A DNA stretch of 64,000 nucleotides, taken from assembly GCF_032854445.1 (NCBI RefSeq), contig NC_088301.1, positions 14,940,281 to 15,004,280 on the forward strand. Reading direction: 5' to 3'. Source of the DNA: Liolophura sinensis. Its lineage: Eukaryota > Mollusca > Polyplacophora > Chitonida > Chitonidae. The notes below the pieces were generated by a model. The model made no database searches. It was given only the letters and a program-made list of their open reading frames with translations, and was not told where the DNA came from. Shown piece after piece: positions 10,576 through 23,238 of the stretch. Within the stretch, counting starts at the first letter, position 1, and every line of letters starts with the position of its first letter. Both the position numbers and the translations under genes were made by a program.

Positions 10576-13500
10576 AAAATCACTTCGTTACGTCCTATAA
10601 AGTGCTTGATCTGTCAAGAAAGGGAAAACCACTCTACTTTTCGCGTATCTGCTCATCCGGTATCCATCACGATTTATCGTATTTGGAGACATGTGCAAAA
10701 TATCAGAGACGATAAAAACCGTATCATTAAATAAGACTTCTATTCAAGGAGAGCTCTAAAACCTTGGAGTAAATGCGTGCAGTTCATACATTATTTCAGT
10801 TTGCTGTAGGCTGGAATAATAATGATATCACGTCTAGAACCAACTTGAAGCTTTTCATATTTGTTTACTGGATTTGACGCTTGCGTATAAATTGATCAGC
10901 ATGTAGAGAAGTTTAGATGGGTTATGATCAGGATCAATGTACTCAGAATCAGGTCAGTGAGAAGTGCCAATGTAGTGTATAGGACTATGGGGACTAGAAT
11001 TCAGAACTTGCAAACGACAATGACGTTCAGTTGAAATTTAGCAAAGCTGACGCTCCCACAAGCGTATTCATTCCTTTGAATGACTTATTTTCTAACAGAA
11101 TACTTTCGTTTATTCCAAATCGTTTAAACTCTTTTGAAATAAAAGAATAACCCGTTAAATTAAATTTTACATGACAATTTAATTGATATTACAGCAAACA
11201 CCAGTGTAACTTTTTTGACCATATTAAAGAATTTGAATTTTATTATATTTTAAGAATAAAATATGTCCTAGCATTGACAAGGGAATTAAATGAATCAGAC
11301 CGGGGTCGTATCAAATTAAATTTCTTTCTCCTCAGCATTGAGAGTTTTCAGCAAAGAAACATGACTGTTGGCATGGCAAGTGACACTGTCAATTATATGT
11401 GACTGAGTGGGGTGTCTTGTTTTGCGCATTATACTTACAGTGGCGGCAGCTCTTCGACGGCACGGATTCGCCCTGTCACAAGAAGACACAAAGTATGTGT
11501 ACTTACATCTGAGTCACATGTTATGATTGAACATCAATGATTTGTCATGACTAATCGCCACTTCGGCAATTTTGCAACCATATTGTCTCGAGTCACATTT
11601 TATTATCGTCGTTATCTGACTGAAAACTTATTAAGTATGACGTTAAACCCTAAGTGCCTACTCACATTTTTATGAAAACAACATAGAATAGCTATAAAAC
11701 CGGTTCCTACTCTCTGCATTCAGTCTTGAACAATATCGAATTTCAAGACCTTAGGCAATAAGCAGGGTTACCTATGGCGAGATAAATGAATCATATATTA
11801 ATCTTGTGTAAAAATATAACAGTTTTACGATCTACGTGCCCATACGATGTCCAAAACCAATACGATAGCTATCTAAATGCAATCAACCTTATCCTGAATG
11901 CGAAATGAAAAGAATAACTTGTTCTGTGTCTGTGATGTATGGAATTAAATAATTCATTTATTTGATTGTCATTTAATGCCACGCGAATACTGTCATTGCT
12001 CCGGCAGTTACTGATGGCTCACCTTGTATCACAATGTGGTTGGTGACTACAATTCCACCGAGACACGCGCCACTGAGCTGACTTAAACTCTATGGCCATC
12101 AACGGTAGTTTCTTTTTTTTGCGGCATCCCTCTAGGCAGGTTGACTTGTCACGTACCGCAGAACTGGGACGGAACAAAACCTATTCTCGTGAAGTCAACC
12201 AGCGAAATCTGTACAAGGTTTGTTTACTGAGCCAAATTTGCGTTTCTTCTGTCTGTTCGATTTATTGAGCCATTCTTGGGTAAATATCATTGAATCAACA
12301 CGAGAGGATTGAAGAGAAAAGTTAACGGGAAAGGGCTCGTGGCTTCAAACACATGCCTGTTTTGCTGTGTCATACAAATCACTGACGAGATAAATTCGCG
12401 GAAGGAAACATGTTTTGCACTTGAAATGAATAATATGAATAATATCTGTAAACCAAAAAATCTATTTATGTAATCGACACACAGCTGGTTTTCATTCGCT
12501 GTAAAATGATGCATCAACCAATCGCTTCATGCTACAACCATGCCGTGTTACCGGGTTCTCTAATAGGTGTCTGTTAACACGCAGTACTATTTAATAATGT
12601 CAAAATCTTAAGCTGCCAACTACGTATGCATGACTTGTGCGCGGTCCTGGCCAGGTGACAACGTGTGTTATAATCCAGTAAATTCGTGTGTTAAGCTCGA
12701 ATTTCTTATTGCCTAAGATATATGTTTCGCATCTTATCAAAATACTAGTCCAGTGTTAGTAACAAAGTTAGATGCCAAAACCTTTCAACTTCTCATGTTT
12801 GTGTCACCTTCTTTTGGGCAACATTTAAGCAAAAACATTTTTTGAAAAGATGAGCCTGCAGATGGCACAGACAACTTAATCGCCAGAGCAAACCACTGCA
12901 TCACGCCAGGACACCTCCACCCCATTCCAGTTCTTCTCAAAATTTATGGATTGTGATAATCATGACTAATATTGTTCCTATATAAATGCTATTCAAGAAA
13001 GTATAAAGAAAGCAAGTTTGTGATGATAATTCTGGAAATTACGATTGCATATATGTAAATAAATAAAGAATACCGTTACGATATGTCATGATAGCTGTCG
13101 TAATGTGAAAGACTACAGCATAGACATTAAAACTAGACCAGTGACTACAGTGTGATGGCAAATGGTTACACACTTAACCGGGGAAATACAGCCTCTTTTC
13201 TATTTACATCAGTTTCTGCTTCATATTCTAACTCTTCATGTAAATGCTTAAATACTAGCAAATTACACACCCCATAGCACCACGTCTTGAGCAAAAATTA
13301 GGTTACACAAGTGTTCTTTAATATGAGTTGCACATTAAAACAATGAAAAAGTACACCACTATCGTGGAGCCGATTTACATGTGCGTCAATCTTTTTGAGG
13401 TAAATTTAAATATTTGTACCAAAACTTGCGAATCAGTTTTCATACATTGTACTGATTAGATCAAGATTGAAACGTGTACTGTTGTTTTCTTTGTCCAATG

Positions 13501-14379
13501 TCAGTGTTTAGGTTGAGGATTACCTCATGATATTGAGTATTAATAGTTCATTTTAATGGAATATGTCATACTTTTGTTAAAATTACCAGGCGTATTGCTT
13601 GGCTTTGTAACGTTATCTGTTCCCAATTTTAGGAATAGAAATTTGTAATAATAATAATAATAACAGATAGTGTTTTAGAAGTACGCTTTAACAAGTGATT
13701 ATTATGCTATATCTTTGAAATGGATTCCTAGAATATAATGTAATAATCAAGGCGATTCCAGAAACCTATTTCTGAAGTCATTAAAGATTCACTTTGATAA
13801 AGTAATTTTTTTTTTGTATTTTGGTTGTCATGTAAGTTAATAAATCTGTGATCAGAAGCCTTTCGGTGTGCTACTGTTGATTTGGCCCAAGCCATGGGTT
13901 TACCCATTCATAAGGGTTTTTGAATGGTTTGTGGTGGGCTGTGTGTTGAACAGACTTTCGTGTGTACACCAGTTCGATATATCGACGAGTAATCAGCTGT
14001 GGTTCACATCCACCATAAAACTTGTCTGAGCATCTGAAAAGAAAAAAAAAACACAGAGCAATTAAAGAACGTAAACAGCTGCTTTCCTACCAATATTCCC
14101 AGCACCTCCCATCCTTCCGTGATGACACGTTAGGTAGTTTCTAAGTGTTGATACTAAATCTGGTTATAAATCTGAAAGACATATTCATGTCAGATCCGGA
14201 ATGAAACTGCCATAAGCCTACGCGACAAAGTACCATATACAGATTCGCGTTACTAAAGAGAATTAGCACAGAAAACTTTTGAAGAGAATTGTAACTTGAT
14301 GGAAACGGTTGATACCCGAAAGAACAACGGTTGTGTGGTGATGGTTGGTAGACTTATAGTGTATCGTACATATACCAGG

Positions 14380-14660
14380 ATTCTGCTGATGGATTAAGCA
14401 TCCCCGAGTCCAAGTCGCTTTGCATTGTTTTAATGTGATTGTATATTAAATGTAATGACAGCATTTAAAATTATTGCTTTTTTACTAAACTGGGCTTCAG
14501 TCATGGTGTTTGTTATCATGGTACTACTTATGCATTTACATGAACAGTTAGAATAAAATCCTGACAGACGTAAACTGACCCTGTGACCATTTGCTAGTTA
14601 TCACACTGTCGTCGCTGTTCACACTCTCTATGGTGTACGTCTTTAATTATACAGTGTCCT
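14380..14660 (+). repeat. Dispersed repeat family X copy
   Basis: GATTAAGCATCCCCGAGTCC, TACTTATGCATTTACATGAA, TGTGACCATTTGCTAGTTAT and TCTCTATGGTGTACGTC are in family order. Confidence 0.7.
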
Positions 14661-14699
14661 GTACGTATTACATGAATCCTTCTGAAGCCCTAATACCTG

Positions 14700-14758
14700 T
14701 TTTATTTTTATTTATTTATTTATTCGATTGGTGTTTTACGCCGTACTCACAGTTTGCC
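14700..14758 (-). mobile_element. SINE family A, short tail fragment
   Basis: TTTATTTATTTATTCGATTG and GTGTTTTACGCCGTACTC only. It lies 50 bp from the next copy. Confidence 0.75.
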
Positions 14759-14808
14759 ATTCGTATGCGGAAACCGGTAATATAGCTTAGTGTCCTGTCG
14801 CTAATAAA

Positions 14809-15071
14809 ATGATTCATTTATTTGGTTGGTGTTTTACGCCGTACTCAAGAATATTTCACTTATACGACGGAGGCCATGGTGAGAGGAATCCGAGCAGAGC
14901 CCGGGGCAAGCCCTTGATCATTCACAGGTTGTTGACAGACCTTCCCACGTGTAGCCGGAGAGAAAGCCAGCATGAGCTGGACTTGAACTCACAGCGATCG
15001 CATTGGTGAGAGGCTCTTGTGTCATTATGCTACGCTAGCGCGCTAACAAACTGCGTCACGGAGGCCCTGAC
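14809..15071 (-). mobile_element. SINE family A, full length
   Basis: Complete from the GATTGGTGTTTTACGCCG-type tail to the tRNA-like head (GCGCGCTAACAAACTGCGTC, ACGGAGGCCC). The complement of GGACTTGAACTC is the B box. It is the best reference copy in the left half. Confidence 0.9.
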
Positions 15072-15300
15072 CTGTTTTACGTATGCATCAATTTACAACG
15101 TTTGCGGGAACTTTGTAGTGAACAAAAGGTCTGTTTCTGAGACTGAAGCCAAGGATTTACAAGCACCTGTTTATAGTGGCTGGAAACACCGTTTGAACTA
15201 TCCTAACAGTAGGTAATTGAAATTTTCATTTTTCTGTTATAGCAGAAAGAAACCGTTAAAAGTCAAGATTGTTGTTTTGGATAATTCTCTCTCCGAATGA

Positions 15301-15500
15301 TTTATGTATTTATTCATCTGATTGGTGTTTTACGCCGTACTCAAGAATATTTCACGTATACGACGGCGGCCAGCATTATGGTAGGGGGAAACCAGGCAGA
15401 CTCCGGGGGAAACCCGCAGGTTGCTGGGGGACCTTCCCACGTACAGCCGGAGAGAAAGCCAGCATGAGCTGTACTTGAACTCACAGCGACCGCATTGGTG
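15301..15500 (-). mobile_element. SINE family A with 11-bp target duplication
   Basis: The truncated element is flanked by TCTCCGAATGA at 15290-15300 and again at 15501-15511. This shows target-primed insertion of a 5'-truncated copy and fixes the 3' boundary of the family. Confidence 0.9.
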
Positions 15501-15611
15501 TCTCCGAATGAAGGCTGGCATTTAAAAGTTTGCATTACTACTATACGATTTTGGATCATTGAAAGTCTAAATAGGCGTTGGTGTGCTTTTTACTCCTAAG
15601 ACGAATGCTTG

Positions 15612-15690
15612 TGATATATGGCATAGCGATTATTTATCTGGAACGTCTTCATTGGTTGACGGCTGGTGTACGAATGTCTGTTTCGTAAAC
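15612..15690 (+). repeat. Retroelement terminal block copy
   Basis: GCGATTATTTATCTGGAACG, TCTTCATTGGTTGACGGC and TGGTGTACGAATGTCTG. This is the clearest example of the far end of the block. Confidence 0.65.
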
Positions 15691-16488
15691 AGAACAGGTT
15701 TTGCTTTACGTCGATATTTGTTGCTTGTGTTGCGCAAATATGGAAAGCAAAGACCTTAGTTTTTGTGGCAAGAGACTTCATTTACTAGTATTTCAGAAAT
15801 GTCTACAGTGATATATGTTGCATTTATGGGGTCAGTGAAAAGTCAAAAGCCAGATCACAAATGAGTAATTTTGCAATGGGCTATTAGCATTAAGAAACCA
15901 ACATTTGTGTATTTCCACTTGATTGGTCAAAGACGGAAATTAGCTATTGACCACCTTCATACCTATTTCCGAACGACAGGTAAATACCTGCCTCTGCGAG
16001 TAGTGCGATCGATCAGGATCAATAACGGAGTATTAGAGTGCTGGGATAGTAACTGGGCTGGTGAAACGATGAAGGGAGACAGTTGGGTGATTGCTGGCGA
16101 ATAGATTTACCGTGTGTCAATAGACTTATGAAACTGCCTTTCTCCTGAAGCTCTGTTAGCTATCGACATTCGCCTCTACCCACAGGCTACTATACATTAA
16201 TGGAACGAGACAATTACACTGTCATTGCCGAGGAGAAAGATGGCAATTGTCTGGACAACTAAATATACGAAGGCAAACTCAATAGAGCTGTGGTTAAATG
16301 CTGTCATAACGTTGATTTTGGCTATGGTGTTATATAAGGAGGCTTCGCACTGATCAAATATACAAGTGTATCAGACAGGTAGGTGTACTTTACAAACGCT
16401 ATTGGCGTACATTTTTGAAGTGACTTACTAACTCCTAAACATGGTACATATGGCTAATGTATGTAAAGGAATGTAAGTCTATACATTA

Positions 16489-16605
16489 TGTTTTTTATTT
16501 ATTTGATTGGTGTTTTGCGGCGTACTCAAAAATAATTCACTTATACGACGACGGCCAGTGTTATGATGAGAGGTACCCAGGAGAAAGCCACGACCATCCG
16601 CAGGT
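16489..16605 (-). mobile_element. SINE family A fragment
   Basis: TTTATTTATTTGATTGGTGT, then a diverged body ending at CATCCGCAGGT. Confidence 0.8.
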
Positions 16606-16808
16606 CAAGTGTAGCAGGTCTTTTGCAAGCAAATGTACGAGAAATACATGTATGGCTTCCAAAGTTTTGTGAAAGTCTCCTCTGTTCCGTATGAATACCA
16701 CTATGCAGATTATATGCTATTAAAGTGTAATCTCTTCCAGGCGTAATCAATCTTTCTCATTCACTAAATAGAATATTGATGACCTTCTGCCTTTAAACAA
16801 TCTTTATA

Positions 16809-17300
16809 TAGATTGTGAAAGATTTATATCCACTTCCCCTAGATTTAAAGAAAACTACAGATTTGCCGGATGGTACATCTTATCTAGACCTATATTCGTA
16901 TACAATTTATGTGTCGGAACACACATTCGTACCAGCCGTTAACCAAGATGGACGTTCCATGTCAATAATCGCCAGTTCGCAAAATGGCGTTTTAACTACC
17001 AAAGATCTAAGAAAGTATATTAAGTACGAGAATCGGATGGAATCATACAAAGAGATACAGTCGATAGGGACAGTTTCAGTTTTTACACGGTGATTTATTC
17101 TTACATACTTGACCTGCAGTATACGTAAGGGTCCAGTATATGGCGTGCACACATCTGGCCTTGTACATTGGTTTAGTAGTACTTGTTAGACCATGTGTGT
17201 TATATGATGATTTCAATTAACGTCGCTATTACAACCAAAACTGGTATGTGAAGGTTATTCCATCAAACGTCTCTCGAAGTTTCTTAAGTGTTACAATGAG
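16809..17300 (+). pseudogene. Reverse-transcriptase fragments around an inverted terminal block
   Basis: 16809-16915 translates as MKDLYPLPLDLKKTTDLPDG then TSYLDLYSYTIY, matching the segment after the YxDD box. 16917-17040 is the terminal block in reverse. 17110-17300 resumes RT-like sequence (GATTTCAATTAACGTC, AAGGTTATTCCATCAAACGT) with stops. It is a rearranged, inactive copy. Confidence 0.65.
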
Positions 17301-17479
17301 TGCATTTCTCTTGTCAGTAACCACGGACAGAGCGTTCAGGACCCCTGAAAAACTGCTTCACAACTGTGCCCAATTCCACGAAACCCCAGGCCAGGGGATG
17401 TATATTGGTCATGTTGAATTAGATCACCACACTGGATATATGAACATTTGCAATCAAAGCCCAACTGAGATGCATACCT

Positions 17480-17740
17480 GATTATCGACACGCTATAAAC
17501 TAGCATTGTTCACGACATGAGTACTGATTTCACTCATTTGCTTAAAACATTCTTTGGGTGTGTCCAACATCTCTGAAAACTCTTGACTGTTTCCGCCCTA
17601 GTTATGTAATTCATATATAATTGTTTAGTTTGTTGGTGGTTTGTGTTAAACGTGGTTTTTGGAATTGGCCTTGCGATTATTGATCTGGAACGTCCATTTT
17701 GCTTGGCAGCTGGTACATCAATATATTCGACGCATAGATT
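17480..17740 (+). repeat. Retroelement terminal block copy
   Basis: It contains GTACTGATTTCACTCATTTG, AACTCTTGACTG and GGAATTGGCCTTGCGATTAT, GATCTGGAACGTCCATTTTG, in the same order as at 24440-24640 and 43660-43870. Confidence 0.7.
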
Positions 17741-20373
17741 CAAGCACATTAATTGCGCTAACAAAGAGTCTGATTATTTCCCTGACCGTGACGAATCAGC
17801 TAACGAATTCGGTGCCTCTTGTCTCCTGTTCTTTTTTTCAGCGTAAAATCAAGAAGTTTGATAGGTACTTCCCTAAGGAGGGTCGTATCGACCTGGCATT
17901 GTCTACTTTTCTCATTCAAAAAGCATGATGGCGCGTACATATACCAGACTCAAATATGTTCATTTATTTATTTATTTCATGTATGTTTTACACCTTACTC
18001 TTGGATATTAACTCATCAGATTATTCACACTCTGCCTTCGACATGGAATTTGTTTCTTCGCCCCATCCCCCACCCCAACCCCATCAGTGTATTTCGGACC
18101 TTGCCAAACAGCAGGTGATGACAACTGTGCTGTCTAACGTTCTTTAAACACTATGTGATCTGAATCAATATGGTATGCATATCTGTAGATTACAGGTGGA
18201 AAATTTCGTTATAAGAAAAAAAATTGTAAGGCTTGTGTTAATGTTTATGTGCCATCTGCCAACAGTTTATCTAAAGTAAACCTGAGCAAGTCAATACTGC
18301 ATATAGGCATACAGGAAGAAACTTAAGCCCGTATCATTTGGGCATGTGTAAAAGCCTCATTTGTATCTGTATTAGACAATCCCCCAGGTGTCAAGCAGTA
18401 ATCAGCTATGGACACGCTCTGCTTGGTTTCTGATGGAATCGAGTATCTACCAAAATCTACACTATCAATTCTTCTCGTGCATGACTATAATTATGTTCTG
18501 CTAAATATTGTATGAAGAAATCATCGTCACAACAGAACGCATCGGGATTAGTAGATTGCACGAATCATGCACCGGTACGTGATGAGTTCTTAAATGGAAG
18601 AGCCCTGAGGTATCGCCTGGTGTTACGTTAGAAACTACATGTATTTGAACTCAGGGTCAACTCTATCTTTTAACAGAAGCTGAGGAGATGCAGTGAGCAT
18701 CATTCATCCGCCGATGCTTTTAGCAACTCTAAAAATATTAACTTTACTGGAGAAAAGTGAGTGACAATGTCAGGTTGGTAATGACGACGCATATACTTGC
18801 GGTCAAAAAACTTAATGTACATTAAAGTAATTGTCCATTACGAAACACAAATTTCCTTTCCGATTGGGGCTTAAACTCTGAAAATAATCGGCTAAGTGTT
18901 TGAAATGACAAAGACAATAAAACAATTTTGCCAGCGAGTGCATAAAACACGCGCGATAAATAAATAATTGTACGCCGCACAGTTTATACCTGGCAGCTGG
19001 TGTTTGGTGTTGGCTGACATTTTAATCACAGTTGTGGAGTATAGTATGTTCGGTTTTGTACCTTTATTCTTTTTGCAACTGTTAATATAACCTTTACTCT
19101 GTGCATACTGCATACTGAGTTTCAATCACATATTTTTATGTCCACGGACGGGTTGAATGATGAATATTCCAGTCCTGTCCTGCAGACTTTTCTTCATTCA
19201 CTAGCTCTGCAGGCCTTACTACGTACGTTAGTAAACTCTTTTTTTTTGTTCACCGCCGCTAGTTAGTCCTGCTGCCGTTCCAGTTCTAACGGTATCGGTC
19301 TTGAGCAAAGGGAAAATCCATTTATATTCCTTAAAAAAAAAACACATCTGGACCCGGGTTAATTAGTATCATTTTGTGTGGGTTATCAGCGTGGTCTTTT
19401 AATAGCTGTAAATAACATTTTAAATAGCATGTCCTGCAAAGGTTATAATTACGTTTTCCTATTTTTTTCACAAGCACCTTGGGGAGCTTGTGGTTACAGA
19501 TTCCCTATTGCTTATACATTAAAACCATAATAAATGACAAAGCTTTTGTTGCCAGGTCTCTTAATCGGCATAGTCCTCCGAAGAAAACCCTTATATATCT
19601 CGCTGAAAATTGGTTTTATATATACGTGTGCAAGCATATATTGCATAATTGTCCCTATTTTCATCTTCCATACTTCTTTTTTAGAGCCTGCGTAGGTATG
19701 TTTAGTTATTTTTAAGACAAATTTTTTAACAGTGATGTCTGTACAACAGAAGAATTTATTGATAATTTCTGAATTAAGAATAGAAAAAAACCCTCCTGTC
19801 TCATAGCTTCATAAAACAGACTGGACTATGTATATTATCTGAGAGCTACATATAGTTACAGCAATGAACAACCAGTCCATGGAAATCAGAGTAACACACA
19901 TATTGGCCATGGTAGACATCTGGTTTTCCATCGACAGCTGACAATACTTACCACTGACATTTACTGGGACAGTCTTAGTTTGAAACTCAAAGTCAAATCA
20001 TGTGTTGGTTAATACATTCACAATCCCAACACTGAGTATGCACACCTGAGCTACGAAGTGAGCCAGCAGCATGTAAAGTCTTCACAAGTAACTACAATCC
20101 GTGTATGAACGATCTGATGATAATTAAGGTGTTGTAATGTTCAGGGGATATTCATATGTCAGCTGTTTCACAACTATTTAGATATAATTTCAGTTATGTT
20201 TTGAAGTATTCTGGATAGGTTATTTGTCCTATTGCCTTCCTTAGAGTTACCTTTTGTATACCAATACATACTAGTGCTTACTTTTCTTTTGAGATACAAA
20301 GGTGCACCTGCAGATGTAATAGTGATGATTTCAGAGTGAGTCTATGGATATGAGTGGGGACATCCATGACCTG
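17741..20373. other. Unassigned, one weak SINE remnant
   Basis: 17958-18010 (TTTATTTATTTATTTCATGT, TTTTACACCTTACTC) may be a decayed SINE tail. The rest shows nothing I can name. Confidence 0.4.
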
Positions 20374-20626
20374 GTGATTTGGGCTCTATCGCAGCACAAT
20401 TACCCAAGAGCCTCTCATCAGTGTGATCGCTGTGAGATCAAGGCAGCTTATGCTGACGCCCTCCCCAGTCTTGCGTGGGAAGGTCTGCAGCAGCCTGCTG
20501 ATGGTCATGGATTTCCCTCAGGCCCTGCTGGTTTACTTCCCACCATGCTGGTCGCAGTCGTATAAGTGAACTATTCTGACTTGAGTACAGCATAAAACTT
20601 CTATGAAATAAATAAAATAAATAAGT
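20374..20626 (+). mobile_element. SINE family A, diverged
   Basis: CAATTACCCAAGAGCCTCTC, a body with many substitutions (B box degraded to GAGATCAAGGC) and an AAATAAATAAAATAAATAAG tail. Confidence 0.75.
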
Positions 20627-20714
20627 AAACAAATGTATACAAAGTTGGTTCTATCCATCACTGAGAACTGTTCACGGCTTTTCCTCGCATGGATGGGCCC
20701 AAATTTCGTAAATT

Positions 20715-20790
20715 ACTTTGTTGTTTTGTGTTTTGGAAATTGGCCTTGCGATTACCGTCCCGGAACCTTCATATTGCCTGATGGCAGCTT
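20715..20790 (+). repeat. Retroelement terminal block copy
   Basis: TTTGGAAATTGGCCTTGCGA and TTACCGTCCCGGAACCTTC. Confidence 0.6.
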
Positions 20791-21109
20791 GTTTCCATGC
20801 CTGGAATCACTCTCTTTATTTGCTTTTATTTGCGATAGTCCATTTTACGTCCGTTTAACCAGGGACGAGGGACCGTCTATGTATTCATGTTTATTACACC
20901 AACGTTATGGTTTTGTGAACAGTTGCAGCCATAGCGCGACTAAAGTAGTACATTTGCAGTTGACCTGCTAGTTATTAAAGTACTATACGGGTTTAAAATT
21001 TGAGTTTGACGCCATGTCCTTAACTTTGACTTCCGTGTATCATCGGAAACTAACAGCTTATCTGTTACATATACATCAGTTTTATTTACGGTTCATACAT
21101 TATTTCTTG

Positions 21110-21350
21110 GTCTTGAGTAATTCTTGACCAGTCACGTAAATAATAAATTGCGATTAACATCACGGCATTTTTATCATTAATTCTGTTTAAGCCATAGTGC
21201 TATAAGGGGCGTATAATTTACTATCATTTAAGCATTTACATGAACAGTTAGAATAAAATCTTCAGCCGTATTTAATCGTTTGGGCGTGAACACTGGCAGT
21301 TATTACACCGTCGTGGCTGCTCTGATTTTACTCTCTATGCTGTCTGTCTT
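21110..21350 (+). repeat. Dispersed repeat family X copy
   Basis: TTGACCAGTCACGT, CTGTTTAAGCCATAGTGCTA, CATTTAAGCATTTACATGAA and GCTGCTCTGATTTTACTCTC. Confidence 0.72.
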
Positions 21351-21528
21351 TTATTATATTGAATACTTCGTTTTGAATAGACTCCGAACGACTTTTTATG
21401 GTTTTAAGTGTTATGGTTAGATGGTTAGAATCACGTGACGACCAATATATCAGTCACGCAAGATTAAGTTTCCTACGCCGGTGTGATACGACCATATCTA
21501 CCCCCAACTCTTTAATGCACCAAGGTAT

Positions 21529-21575
21529 TGACCGGGAACGCCAAGTTTGGTTGACAGCTGCTATACAAATACCTT
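21529..21575 (+). repeat. Retroelement terminal block fragment
   Basis: ATTGACCGGGAACGCCAAGT, TTGGTTGACAGCTGCTATAC. Confidence 0.5.
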
Positions 21576-21910
21576 ACCCCAAGTTACCGTTTTAAATTGG
21601 ACAACGTTGAATACCAAATTCTCCGCCCGATCAACAATGCCCGCCTAAATAAGCAGCAAGACAATGGCTGCTTTATGTTGTTTGGCACAAACCGAGTGAA
21701 TTTGACCGAATAATTACAACAATTGCCCATACTTCCATGTCATGCAAACAACACACCGTAAAATAAAATCCGTACATGATATAAAACATAGATTATATCA
21801 CAGACGAGCAGACGGCAATAGCTAATATATTTGCACAGTGGGAAACAGTCATAATTAGGAGTTGGTCATTTCAGACGTGCTACAGTCATCTTGAGGGGAC
21901 ACACTGTAAA

Positions 21911-22105
21911 TATTTATTTATTTATTTGTTTGATTGGTGTTTTACGCCGTACTCAAAAATATTTCACTTATACGACGGCGGCCAGCATTATGGTGGGAAG
22001 AAGCCGGGCAGAGCCCGGGGGAAACCCAAGACCATCCAGCAGGTTGCTGGAAGACCTTTCCACTTACGGCCGGAGAGGAAGGCAGCATGATATTGTAAAT
22101 AAATA
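21911..22105 (-). mobile_element. SINE family A fragment
   Basis: Tail TTTATTTATTTATTTGTTTG, well-conserved body, truncated in GGAGAGGAAGGCAGCATG. Confidence 0.88.
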
Positions 22106-22869
22106 ACCCCAACTGTTAATGAGAAGGAAATACCAAGCATTACGGACTGGTTTGTAATCTGAATGCAAAAACTTAATTAACGGAAGTAGCATTGCCTCTG
22201 TAACATTGCTTCCAGTGAGTCATTATTCATCACCCGGAACTTGTCAGGGTTGACAGAGCTTCTTCTAATTCATAGTGAATTTACTAGCCTACATCTGGAA
22301 CCCACATAGCTGCACCGATGCCGAAGTTGTATTTACTGCTTTCATTTTTTATTGACAGTATCACTGCACAAAAAACAAGGCTGCGTCTATGAATTATTTG
22401 ATGGGGAGTACAATGTGAAAAGAAAACAAGCGTCATTGATAGACATTCAAGATATCAACCACTCGGAAATACATGTATATATTTTTCAAGCCATCTATTA
22501 AAGGTTGGAGTATTTACGCCTGGGGTGATGGTTTACTTATGCATGTGGTGTTTTGTTTCAGGGACAGAAGCCATGAAATCGAATAAATACCGGAAATGCG
22601 TGACAATACCGGAAATACAGGGCGATACGGGACAGTACGGGGTAGCCCTGCCTAATTCAAACATATGGAAAAAAGAAGAGCTATCAACGTCCAATTCATT
22701 TAGCCAGAGGCGCACGCATGGAGTCCAGATGTTTTCTTGTTTATGTTACATGGCAAGCCCAAGTAGACGAAAATCATAGGTTTGTATGTTACAACAACAG
22801 ACTCTGTTATCCGGATGTTCAGCTATGAGAATCATTTGATACTTGATGACTATGTCATAGTTTACAGAC
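22106..22869. other. Upstream of GluN3 exon 1; promoter and 5' UTR not resolved
   Basis: The transcription start should lie here or further left. No TATA or initiator stands out, and 22525-22779 is open but shows no similarity to the receptor. Confidence 0.35.
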
Positions 22870-23238
22870 ATGTGGACCATACTAGTGATTCGGTCCTCCA
22901 TTTGCCTGATATTGTGGGCTATCCGAATCGCCAGCTCCTCCAAAGTGACTATTCTCTGCTTGTTTGACACTGACATCACAGAAACCTGCCAGGAAGCACT
23001 GTCTGACCTGCCTAGCGCCCAAGACATCGGTGTTAACGTCTCGTTCCGCGCACTGACGCTGAAGATGGGTAAAGATCTGACGTCAGCTGTGACTGATATT
23101 CAAGCCTCTGTCATCTCAGATGTTCCAGATGTGATATTTACTATCGGAAGTATCTACACGGCGAATGCGGCGTCTATGTTTGCCGAGTTTCTGGCTATTC
23201 CTCAGGTTTCACTAACTATGGATTCCATGACCTATCCG
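22870..23238 (+). CDS. GRIN3: GluN3-like exon 1: signal peptide and start of amino-terminal domain
   Basis: This exon has 123 codons, ends in phase 0, and has donor CCG|GTAAGG. The chosen ATG opens a hydrophobic leader (MWTILVIRSSICLILWAIRI) followed at once by a mature-looking beta strand (SKVTILCLFD), which is why this Met is preferred. No convincing coding exon lies immediately upstream. Residues VPDVIFTIGSIYTANAASMF and IPQVSLTMDSMTYP match the first lobe of the periplasmic-binding-protein-like amino-terminal domain. A 5' untranslated exon could exist but was not identified. Confidence 0.85.

Larger units (their letters stand above)
8246..14379. other. Mostly unassigned, gene-poor
   Basis: Apart from the degenerate repeats at 9555-9800 and the SINE at 10326-10575, this 6 kb shows no exon with paired splice sites and no element with defined ends. 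A small AATAAT run lies near 13650. Confidence 0.4.

Noticed and set aside
22525-22779. 84-codon frame just upstream of GluN3 exon 1
   Set aside because: No receptor-like sequence, and the frame ends well before exon 1. It could be a 5' UTR exon but nothing shows it.
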